A DNA stretch of 18,464 nucleotides from contig CABSNH010000019.1 in NCBI GenBank assembly GCA_902478985.1, forward strand, positions 1-18,464, written 5' to 3'. A program made the position numbers and the translations under genes. A model generated the notes under the pieces. The model was not told the DNA's origin, ran no database searches, and saw only the letters and a program-made list of their open reading frames with translations. Below, in pieces: positions 6,023-13,546 of this stretch. This DNA is from an uncultured Collinsella sp. (GTDB lineage Bacteria > Actinomycetota > Coriobacteriia > Coriobacteriales > Coriobacteriaceae). Each line of letters starts with the position of its first letter. Within the stretch, counting starts at the first letter, position 1.

Positions 6023-9000
6023 ATGGGTAAGTACACGAGGGGTCTCTTGGCGGTGATACTGGCCGTAGTGCTGGTGTTGCCAGCCGCAGCATTCGCCATG
6101 CTGCCCGAGGCCAACGCCAGGTCCAGCACAGGAATGGACGGACCGATAATGACCGGAAAGGTCGCCGACCCCGACACCAGCGGTCGCTGGGAAATCTGGG
6201 CGGCAGGCCACGGTGGCAATAAGGTAACGACCCAAAACGTCGGTCGAATCTGGACCGACAAGACGGTCAAGGCAACTGGAGAAAACAAAGCGTCAGATTT
6301 TGTGACTACGCTTTCGGCGATGTCCTCAACGTCTAATTCGACCGTGACGGTTACCACGCCGCTCGACATCGTGATGGTGCTGGATGCCTCTGGCTCGATG
6401 GATCATGAGATGGGCGGTGGAGATCCCACCAGGCGCATCGATGCGCTGGAGAGCGCTGCCAGCAGCTTCATCGACGCCATTGCCAAACAAAACGAGGGCA
6501 TCGAGGGCGTGGATAGGCAGCATAAGGTTGCTATCGTTAAGTTTGCGGGCAAGACGTCCAACAATATCGGCAACGAGACGTATCGTGACGGAGGATACAC
6601 CTACAATTACACACAGGTTATGAAAGACCTGACCGATTGCTCCGGCGGCAACGTGAAAGCTCTTAAGCATAGGATTGCCCAGATTACACCCGCTGGTGCA
6701 ACGCGCGCCGACAATGGTCTGCAGCTGGCAGAGGGTATCACTTCTGGTCGCGCGGACGCCAAGAAGATTGTTGTGTTCTTTACCGACGGCACGCCAACGA
6801 AAATTGACAAGTTTGATCCTACGGTTGCTAACGCTGCCGTGGCGGCTGCCAAGAACATGAAGGACAGCAAGGCCACCGTTTATACTATCGGCATCTTTGA
6901 TGGCGCGGATCCCAGCGCTGGTATCCAGGATTCGGGAAAAAGCCAAAAAGAGAACAAGTTCATGCAGGCCGTTTCGAGCAACTACCCCAATGCCACGGCA
7001 TGGGATACTCATGGTGCACGCGCGGAAAACGCCGACTACTACAAGTCGGCGACCAATGCCGAAGAGCTCAAGAAGGTTTTCGACGACATCTCGCAGGCCA
7101 TCACATCGGAGGCGCCTTATCCGACCGAAATCCATAAGGGCTACGACGAGACCAAGTCCGGCTACATCACGTTTACCGACGAGCTGGGCGACTTTATGCA
7201 GGTCGACAGCTTCACCGAGGTCGTCATCAACGGCACGCCGTTTACCAATCCGAGCAAGACGGTCAACAAAGAAACCAAGACCGATACGTACGAGTTCGAT
7301 GGCAAGGCAAAAGACCTGCTCATTACCGCGCAGCGTGCCGGCGACGACAATCCCCAGAAGGGCGATATCGTAACGGTCAACATTCCCGCGTCGTTGATTC
7401 CGCTGAGTCACTTTAAGACCGTAGACGGCAAGCTTTCGGTCGATACCGTTAAGCCCATCCAGGTGAAGTATGCCTCGAGCGTGAAGAAGGTCGCACTCGA
7501 CAACCTGTTTACGCCCGAGAAGGTAACGGGGCTCAAGGATTACATCGAGAGCAATACGGCTGTTGCCAACGGCACCAAGACCGTGAGCTTCTACGCGAAC
7601 AAGTGGAGCGGTGGTGCGTTGGGCGATACGGTTGCGACCTTTGAGCCGGCCGACACCAACCGCTACTACTACTTCCAGAAGCAGACTCCCATTTACACGG
7701 ACAAGGACTGCACACAGCCCGCAAAGAATTCACTGGCAGAGAAAGGCACCTATTACTACAAGGATGAGTTTGAGGAGCAGGGCAAGAACGGCGAGGCCAA
7801 GCCCACCACCGCCGTCATCGAGTTCATCGGTGGCGACGCTGCCAAGTTTGACGGCGCTATAGTTGCCGACAAGGACGGAAACCTGTCGTTCAGCGTGGGA
7901 ACCGCGCGCCTGGCCTTTATCGATGAGCTCCACACCACCAAGAAGAGCGTGGGCGGCAACAACACCGGCACCGCGACCGACGTTCTCAACCCCAAGTGGA
8001 ATAACGTGTCCGCCAAGGCGACCGCGACGCATGTCAATTCCTACCTGGGCAACAACGGCAAGATCAGCTTTGCGTATGACATGATGCCGGCAATGGTGAA
8101 CACCAAGGCCAGCTTTGGTCTAACCAAGGTGCTCGAGGGCCGCGCTTGGACGGATACGGACACGTTTGAGTTTGGGCTGACGTCCGAGGGCAATGCTCCG
8201 ATGCCTGCGACTACGACTGCGATCGTGCACGGGCCGACCTGGACGACAGGCAAGGCTGCCATCGACTTCGGCACGATTGAATACACCGAGCCTGGCACGT
8301 ACGTCTACAAGGTTAGCGAAAAGCACGCCGGGACCACGATTGACGGCATTGCCTACAGCGGTAGCGTCGCGGAGATCACCGTGACGGTGACGCCCAACAA
8401 GAAGGGTGAGCTCAGCGCCGCTGTGAAGGTGGCCTGGAGTGAAGCCGAAGTGACCGAGTTCAAGAACGTCTACGCTGCGGATCCTGTTGAGTCCAGCGTT
8501 ACCGACAAGATTGACGTGACCAAGTCTCTGACCGGGCGCGACCTTACGGCCGGTGAGTTCAGTTTTGAGCTGCGCGAGGTTAAGGGCGAGGACTCTGAGC
8601 TTATCGAGACCGTTGCGAACGGCGCCGACGGCAAGGTGACGTTCAGCGCCATCAAGTACACCGAGATCGGCCAGCACATCTACATGCTGCGCGAGGTCAA
8701 GGGCGACGCTGGCGGCATCACCTATGACGATACGACCTACACCATCGTGACGACCATCAGCGATAACGGCAAGGGCCAGCTGGTTGCCACGCACGAGCTG
8801 AAGGACGCCAAGGACGTCAAGAGCATCGAGTTCAAGAACGCCTACACCACGAATGCTACCGAGGCATCGCTTGTGGGCATTAAGAACCTGCAGGTCGCCG
8901 ACGGCTTGATGCCGGTCGACATCAACGGCAAGTTCACCTTTACCGTGACCGGTGAAGAGGGCGCACCCATGCCCGCGAACGCGAGCGTGACCAATGATGC

Positions 9001-12000
9001 CAAGGGCAAGGTCGACTTTGGCAAGATCACCTTTACGCTCGACGACCTTAACAGGGCTCTGGGCGAGAAGCCCGAGAAGCGCGAGCACACCTTTACCTAC
9101 ACCGTGACCGAGTCCGGCGAGGTCGCTGGCGTGACCAACGACGCCAAGCCGTCGCGCGAGGTTTCCTTCACCGTGACCGATGACGGCAAGGGCAATTTGA
9201 GCGTGTCCCGCAAGCCGGACGGCAACGCGGCATTTACGTTCACCAATACCTACAGCGCGACGCCTGTCGAGACGAGCGTCACCGACCAGATTACCGCGAA
9301 CAAGGTTCTGACCGGGCGTGAGCTTGCTGCCGGCGAGTTCTCCTTTGAGCTGGTCGAGGGCGACAAGGTCGTCGCCAAGGGTACCAACGCTGCTGACGGC
9401 ACGATTGCCATGGACAAGATTGCCTACGACAAGCCCGGCAAGCACACCTACACGCTGCGCGAGGTCAACGGCGGAACCACCAGCAAGGGCATCACCTACA
9501 GTGACGCCAAGTACACCATCGAGACCACCATCACGGACAACGGCGACGGCACCCTCAAGGCCGAGCATGTCCTGAAGGACGCCACGGCTGCGACTTTCAA
9601 GAACACCTACAGCGTGGCCCCGCTCGATGCGGAGCTCGACTTTGACCTGGGCAAGGTCATCAGCGGCCGCGACTGGACGGATGGGGACGAGTTCAGCTTT
9701 ACCATCACCGCCCCCGAAGACGCCCCACTGCCCGATCCCGCAACCGTAACCGTGAGCAAGAAGGACGCGAAGGACGGCATTGCCGCCATCAAGTTCGGCA
9801 AGATTCACTACGCTGCCGCCGGAACCTATAAGTACGAGATTCGCGAGAACGCGGGCAGCACGGTCGGCTTGACGTATGACGCGCATGTCGCAACCGCCGA
9901 AGTGACCGTGACCGAGAACGGCGATGGCAGCCTGACCGCCAACGTCACCAAGAAGGAAAACGGACGCTTTACCAACACGTACCGCACTGAGCTTAACTAC
10001 ACCGCTGCCGGCGGTCTGTGGCTCAGCAAGTATCTGGATGGCCGCCCCATGACCGAGGGTCAGTTCACCTTTACCGTGACACCTGCTGACGACGCTTCGG
10101 CTCGCGCGCTCGGTCTGCTGCCCGGGGCTAATAGCTTCAAGTCCCCCGCAGCGGCAGAGGCAACGGTCGGACTGATCGACATTCTGGCTGGTCATGAGGT
10201 TATATTTACGCAGGCTGACGCCGGCAAGACCTTTACGTACACCGTGGCCGAGAAGAACGACGGCCAGCCCGGTTACACCTACGACGACGCCGTGCGCACG
10301 GTGACGATCGCCATCGCCGACGACACCGCCGGCACGCTCACTGCTACGACGACCGTTTCCGGCGGTCCCGAGGGCACGCATGAGACGGTCCACAAGAGTG
10401 GCGAGAACAAGGTCGAGAAGGCCCTGGTGCCGTTCCACAACAGTTACAGCGCTACGACCAACACGCCTGGCGGCACCGCCGCTCAGGTCGTTGCCACCAA
10501 GACTCTGACCGGCCGCCCGATGGCCGACGGCGAGTTCTGGTTCGGCATCGCCTATCAGGGTGAGCTTGTGGCATACGAAAACCTCAAGCCCAATATCGGC
10601 GGGCACGTGAGCTTTGATACGCTGCACTACGACACTAAGATGCTTGCTAATCTTGAGGCTGCTGGGCTTGCCCATCGTACCGATAAGGACGGTAAGCTTG
10701 CCTGGACCATTAACTACACGGCCTACGAAGATTTATTCGGGCTGCCGAATGGCGTTTCCGCTACAACGTGGAGCTTTGGCTTTAAGGTTATCGTCGTCGA
10801 CAACGGTGACGGTACCCTGACGGCAACGGTCGACTACGGCGGCGTCGAGCCCTTGTTCGAGAACGTCTACGGCGCCGAAGCCGTCGATGCCGCGCTCACC
10901 GGCACTAAGAAGCTCCAAGCTGCCGAGGGCCTGACCCCGGTTGACATCACGGGCAAGTTCACCTTTACCGTGACCGCCGACGAGGCTGGTGCCCCGATGC
11001 CCGAGCGCACGACCGCAACCAACGACGCGGCTGGCAACGTGGGCTTTGGCAAGATCCACTTTACGCTCGAGGACCTCAACCGCGCTCTGGGCGTGACGGA
11101 CGATGCGACCGATAAGGCCGAGGCAGACGAAGCTGACGAAGCCGAGGCCAACGCCGGCGAGGCCGAGGTTGACGCCGACGCTGCCGACACCGACGAGTCC
11201 AACGACGAGTCCGAGCCCGCAGCCCCCACCGCTCCGCGCTCGCACACCTTTACCTACACGGTGACCGAGTCCGGTAGTGCCCCTGGTGTGACCAACGACG
11301 CCAACGCCATGCGCAAGGTTTCCTACACCGTGACTGACGACGGTACCGGACATCTGCGTGTCGTGCGCGAGGGCGACGACGGTGCTGCCTTCACGTTCAC
11401 CAACACCTACGGCGTGGCACCTACCGATTCTTCCGTGACCGATCAGGTCAAGACGGTCAAGCGTCTGACCGGACGCGACCTTGCAGCTGGCGAGTTCACG
11501 TTTGAGCTGCTCGAGGACGGCGTGGTTGTCGCGAGCGGCACCAATGACGTCGACGGTAACGTTACGCTGAGCCCGATCCGCTACGAGGCGCCCGGCACGC
11601 ACACGTACATGCTGCGCGAGGCTTGCCCCAACGCGCTCGGCCTGCACAAGGGCGTCACCTATGACGGCGCGACCTACACCGTCGTGACCACCGTCTCCGA
11701 CAACGGCGACGGCACGCTGACCGCGACGCACAAGCTCGAGGGAACCACCGAGTCGGCTGGCTTTACCAACAAGTATCACGCCATGCCCACGCAGGTTTCC
11801 ATCGGGGCCATCAAGGTGCTCGAGGGACGTGAGCTCAAGAAGGACGAGTTTAGCTTTAAGCTCGTTGGCGAGGACATCGAGTCTACGGTTACCAACGATG
11901 CCGACGGCAAGATCAACTTCGACAAGTTCGAGTACGACGAGCCTGGTACGTACGTCTACACCGTCAGCGAGGTCAAGGGCGACGAGGCCGGTATGACCTA

Positions 12001-12310
12001 CGACAAGTCCGTCTTTACCGCGACCGTCAACGTGGTCGACGACGGTGAGGGTAACCTCAAGGCGAGCGTTACCTATACCAAGGGCGACAAAAGCGTCGAG
12101 GGTATCGTGTTCAACAACGCGTACAAGAAGCCCGAGACTCCTACGCCGGCACCCGATCCCGGCACGCCCAAGACCGTGACGAACATCGTCAAGACGGTCA
12201 AGGGTTTCCTGCCCACCACAGGCGACCAGCAGGCTGCCGCTCTGCTTATGGCATTTGTCATCGCCATGGCCGGCGTCGGAGCCCTGGTCTGGGGTATCCG
12301 TAAGCGCTAG
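6023..12310 (+). CDS. Giant LPXTG-anchored surface protein: vWA domain plus ten FctA/Spy0128-like isopeptide domains
   Basis: Probable cell-wall-anchored adhesin of 2,095 residues. The signal peptide is residues 1-25 (cleavage near AAAFA-M). The vWA domain (about 113-355) has MIDAS residues D121-A-S123-G-S125, T227 and D255, a metal-dependent ligand-binding site. A middle region (about 355-690) is not assigned. Ten FctA-like domains start at about 693, 824, 948, 1084, 1203, 1326, 1481, 1623, 1803 and 1925. Each has an early Lys (xKxLxGR or IKNLQ type) and a final FxNxY Asn, the pair that forms intramolecular isopeptide bonds in this family. The sorting signal is LPTTG at 2063-2067, then a hydrophobic stretch and RKR. 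The start has AAGGGAG at 6011-6017. A vWA head on a stalk resembles pilus-tip adhesins, but I see no YPK-type pilin motif and no sortase gene nearby. The ligand is unknown. Confidence 0.9.
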   Translation: MGKYTRGLLAVILAVVLVLPAAAFAMLPEANARSSTGMDGPIMTGKVADPDTSGRWEIWAAGHGGNKVTTQNVGRIWTDKTVKATGENKASDFVTTLSAMSSTSNSTVTVTTPLDIVMVLDASGSMDHEMGGGDPTRRIDALESAASSFIDAIAKQNEGIEGVDRQHKVAIVKFAGKTSNNIGNETYRDGGYTYNYTQVMKDLTDCSGGNVKALKHRIAQITPAGATRADNGLQLAEGITSGRADAKKIVVFFTDGTPTKIDKFDPTVANAAVAAAKNMKDSKATVYTIGIFDGADPSAGIQDSGKSQKENKFMQAVSSNYPNATAWDTHGARAENADYYKSATNAEELKKVFDDISQAITSEAPYPTEIHKGYDETKSGYITFTDELGDFMQVDSFTEVVINGTPFTNPSKTVNKETKTDTYEFDGKAKDLLITAQRAGDDNPQKGDIVTVNIPASLIPLSHFKTVDGKLSVDTVKPIQVKYASSVKKVALDNLFTPEKVTGLKDYIESNTAVANGTKTVSFYANKWSGGALGDTVATFEPADTNRYYYFQKQTPIYTDKDCTQPAKNSLAEKGTYYYKDEFEEQGKNGEAKPTTAVIEFIGGDAAKFDGAIVADKDGNLSFSVGTARLAFIDELHTTKKSVGGNNTGTATDVLNPKWNNVSAKATATHVNSYLGNNGKISFAYDMMPAMVNTKASFGLTKVLEGRAWTDTDTFEFGLTSEGNAPMPATTTAIVHGPTWTTGKAAIDFGTIEYTEPGTYVYKVSEKHAGTTIDGIAYSGSVAEITVTVTPNKKGELSAAVKVAWSEAEVTEFKNVYAADPVESSVTDKIDVTKSLTGRDLTAGEFSFELREVKGEDSELIETVANGADGKVTFSAIKYTEIGQHIYMLREVKGDAGGITYDDTTYTIVTTISDNGKGQLVATHELKDAKDVKSIEFKNAYTTNATEASLVGIKNLQVADGLMPVDINGKFTFTVTGEEGAPMPANASVTNDAKGKVDFGKITFTLDDLNRALGEKPEKREHTFTYTVTESGEVAGVTNDAKPSREVSFTVTDDGKGNLSVSRKPDGNAAFTFTNTYSATPVETSVTDQITANKVLTGRELAAGEFSFELVEGDKVVAKGTNAADGTIAMDKIAYDKPGKHTYTLREVNGGTTSKGITYSDAKYTIETTITDNGDGTLKAEHVLKDATAATFKNTYSVAPLDAELDFDLGKVISGRDWTDGDEFSFTITAPEDAPLPDPATVTVSKKDAKDGIAAIKFGKIHYAAAGTYKYEIRENAGSTVGLTYDAHVATAEVTVTENGDGSLTANVTKKENGRFTNTYRTELNYTAAGGLWLSKYLDGRPMTEGQFTFTVTPADDASARALGLLPGANSFKSPAAAEATVGLIDILAGHEVIFTQADAGKTFTYTVAEKNDGQPGYTYDDAVRTVTIAIADDTAGTLTATTTVSGGPEGTHETVHKSGENKVEKALVPFHNSYSATTNTPGGTAAQVVATKTLTGRPMADGEFWFGIAYQGELVAYENLKPNIGGHVSFDTLHYDTKMLANLEAAGLAHRTDKDGKLAWTINYTAYEDLFGLPNGVSATTWSFGFKVIVVDNGDGTLTATVDYGGVEPLFENVYGAEAVDAALTGTKKLQAAEGLTPVDITGKFTFTVTADEAGAPMPERTTATNDAAGNVGFGKIHFTLEDLNRALGVTDDATDKAEADEADEAEANAGEAEVDADAADTDESNDESEPAAPTAPRSHTFTYTVTESGSAPGVTNDANAMRKVSYTVTDDGTGHLRVVREGDDGAAFTFTNTYGVAPTDSSVTDQVKTVKRLTGRDLAAGEFTFELLEDGVVVASGTNDVDGNVTLSPIRYEAPGTHTYMLREACPNALGLHKGVTYDGATYTVVTTVSDNGDGTLTATHKLEGTTESAGFTNKYHAMPTQVSIGAIKVLEGRELKKDEFSFKLVGEDIESTVTNDADGKINFDKFEYDEPGTYVYTVSEVKGDEAGMTYDKSVFTATVNVVDDGEGNLKASVTYTKGDKSVEGIVFNNAYKKPETPTPAPDPGTPKTVTNIVKTVKGFLPTTGDQQAAALLMAFVIAMAGVGALVWGIRKR
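8864..9628 (+). repeat. Intragenic duplicated block, copy 1 (FctA domains 3-4)
   Basis: Domain 3 (PVDINGKFTFTVT, GAPMPA, FTLDDLNRALG) followed by domain 4 (SVTDQI, LTGRELAAGEFSFEL) has the same order and close sequence as domains 8-9. Stretches such as GGCAAGTTCACCTTTACCGT are identical at the DNA level in both copies (8928 and 10951). Confidence 0.75.
10889..11794 (+). repeat. Intragenic duplicated block, copy 2 (FctA domains 8-9)
   Basis: Counterpart of domains 3-4: domain 8 (PVDITGKFTFTVT, GAPMPE, FTLEDLNRALG) then domain 9 (SVTDQV, LTGRDLAAGEFTFEL). Domain 8 differs by an acidic insertion of about 45 residues (about 1690-1736, bases about 11090-11230) at the loop where domain 3 has only GEKPEKRE. 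Confidence 0.75.
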
Positions 12311-12322
12311 GCACGTCGACAG

Positions 12323-12348
12323 CGCCCGGGGCCAAAAGGCCCCGGGCG
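12323..12348 (+). terminator. Hairpin terminator 1 after the surface-protein gene
   Basis: An 11-bp perfect stem, CGCCCGGGGCC (12323-12333) and its complement (12338-12348), closes on an AAAA loop 13 bases after the stop codon. No T-tract follows. The design matches the hairpin after the hydrogenase operon. Confidence 0.75.
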
Positions 12349-12388
12349 GCCGGCGGGGAGCCAGAACATAGCCCCACCCCCAGCCCCA

Positions 12389-12429
12389 GCCGCCACGGAG
12401 GCATCTCCCTCCTCCGTGGCGGCGCTTTT
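12389..12429 (+). terminator. Hairpin terminator 2 with T-tract
   Basis: A 13-bp perfect stem, GCCGCCACGGAGG (12389-12401) and its complement (12411-12423), is followed by GCTTTTG. It fits a standard rho-independent terminator better than the first hairpin and may back it up. Confidence 0.75.
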
Positions 12430-12450
12430 GTGCGTTGGGGAGGAGAGCTC

Positions 12451-12611
12451 GCCACGAAATCGGCCCATCTACTACGTCTAACCCCTTACCCCCAACCATA
12501 CTAAAAAAACGCCAAAACATAACCGCAGGTAGAACGCCTGCGATTTTTCATGAAAAGCGGGTATGGTCGGGGGTATCGGGTCAAACGTAGTAGATGGGCC
12601 GGTTTCGTGGC
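12451..12611. repeat. Hairpin repeat element C (type 2 outer arms)
   Basis: Outer arms of 27 bases, 12451-12477 (begins GCCACGAAATCGGCCCATCT) and 12585-12611, are complementary with one mismatch. Middle arms TACCCCCAACCATAC (12487-12501) and GTATGGTCGGGGGTA (12561-12575) match at 14 of 15. The core AACCGCAGGTAGA is at 12521-12533, in the same orientation as in A, B and D. This is the most complete copy of the type 2 element. Confidence 0.87.
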
Positions 12612-12625
12612 AAGCGGTTCCGGCC

Positions 12626-12660
12626 GATCTCTTGGGGACGGAGGAAAACGGATCATTTTG
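12626..12660 (+). repeat. GATC-bounded box, copy 3
   Basis: 35-bp box between elements C and D, same orientation as copies 1 and 2 on the other side of the surface-protein gene. A short hairpin, TCCCGC (12662-12667) with GCGGGA (12675-12680), follows directly. Confidence 0.8.
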
Positions 12661-12703
12661 GTCCCGCGAGGCTTGCGGGAGCACTCGTGTAGGGCCGATC
12701 GAA

Positions 12704-12856
12704 CAAACTCTGCCGGTTTACGGGGCTGAGCCATGAGTTCCCAACCATACCGATATTCGTGAAAATAAAACCGCAGGTAGACAAGCCATCATTTGGCGGA
12801 AGCAATGGGTGTGGATGGGGGCCCTGAGTTTAGCCCCGTAATCCGGCATAATTTTG
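12704..12856. repeat. Hairpin repeat element D (type 1 outer arms)
   Basis: Left arm 12704-12727 (CTGCCGGTTTACGGGGCT) and right arm 12832-12856 (AGCCCCGTAATCCGGCATAA) are imperfect complements and match the arms of element A. The core AAAACCGCAGGTAGA lies at 12767-12781. Homology to A continues past the arm: TTTTGAAAT and then GTAGCAGCC follow in both. It sits 60 bases past the end of the response-regulator gene. Confidence 0.8.
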
Positions 12857-12916
12857 AAATGGTATTAAATCGGTAGCAGCCATTTTGCTATGCCGGGGCG
12901 GTCGGCTGCTGGGCAA

Positions 12917-13546
12917 CTACCCTCGCAGGTAGGCGATGGCGATCTGCGTGCGGTTGCGCAGGCCCATTTTGGCCAGGATCGAACTGATGTGGTTGCGTAC
13001 GGTGCCTTCGCCCATATAGGCGGTGGCGGCGATCTCTTTGTTGTCGAGGCCGCGGGCGATGAGCTCGGCGACTTCGAACTCGCGGTCGGTCAGGCCGGCA
13101 AAGGCGGCGGGCCGGCGGGTCGCGCCGGCCTCGACGTCCGCCCCATCAAAGCTGATATCTTCGATCGCCTTGCCCTCGAGCACGCGTTTGCCGTCCATGA
13201 CCTGCGCCAACGCCGGCGGAATGGCAGCGACATCGGTCTTGATCAGGTAGCCGCGGGCGCCCAGCTTGAGCGCCGACACAATGTACTCGTCATCCGAGAA
13301 CGTCGTCAGAAACACCACGCGCGCCGCAGGGTCGTGCTCAAGGATCTCGCGCGCGGCCGAAAGGCCGTCGCGTCCCGGCATCTGGATGTCGAGCAGCGCA
13401 ATATCGGGTGCGTGCTCGGCGTAGAGCGCCACCGCATCGTTGCCGTTGGCACCGGTGCCCACCACTTCGATCTGCGGCTGGGCGCCCAAGATAATCTTGA
13501 GCGAATCGACCACCAAGCGGTCGTCGTCGACAACGATGAGCCTCAT
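12917..13546 (-). CDS. NarL/LuxR-family response regulator
   Basis: DNA-binding output half of a two-component system, 209 residues. The receiver domain (1-120) has the acidic pocket D7-D9, phospho-acceptor D53 (LLDIQMPG), T81 and K103. The C-terminal LuxR helix-turn-helix (about 146-209) shows LTDREFEVAELIARGLDNKE and GTVRNHISSIL. The start codon overlaps the kinase stop as ATGA, so the pair is translationally coupled. It most likely controls the divergent ABC exporter and its own operon; the target is inferred from position only. Confidence 0.93.
   Translation of the reverse strand: MRLIVVDDDRLVVDSLKIILGAQPQIEVVGTGANGNDAVALYAEHAPDIALLDIQMPGRDGLSAAREILEHDPAARVVFLTTFSDDEYIVSALKLGARGYLIKTDVAAIPPALAQVMDGKRVLEGKAIEDISFDGADVEAGATRRPAAFAGLTDREFEVAELIARGLDNKEIAATAYMGEGTVRNHISSILAKMGLRNRTQIAIAYLRG

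Noticed and set aside
8120..10675. 851-codon open frame on the minus strand inside the surface-protein gene
   Set aside because: It mirrors the repeats of the plus-strand gene, has no start signal and no recognisable domain; a codon-bias artefact.
10733..12520. 595-codon minus-strand open frame running past the end of the surface-protein gene
   Set aside because: It crosses both terminators and part of element C and reads as low-complexity Gly/Val/Arg sequence without homology I recognise.
12478..12734. Small minus-strand open frames across elements C and D
   Set aside because: They lie within hairpin repeats, lack ribosome sites, and similar peptides would arise from any copy of the repeat.
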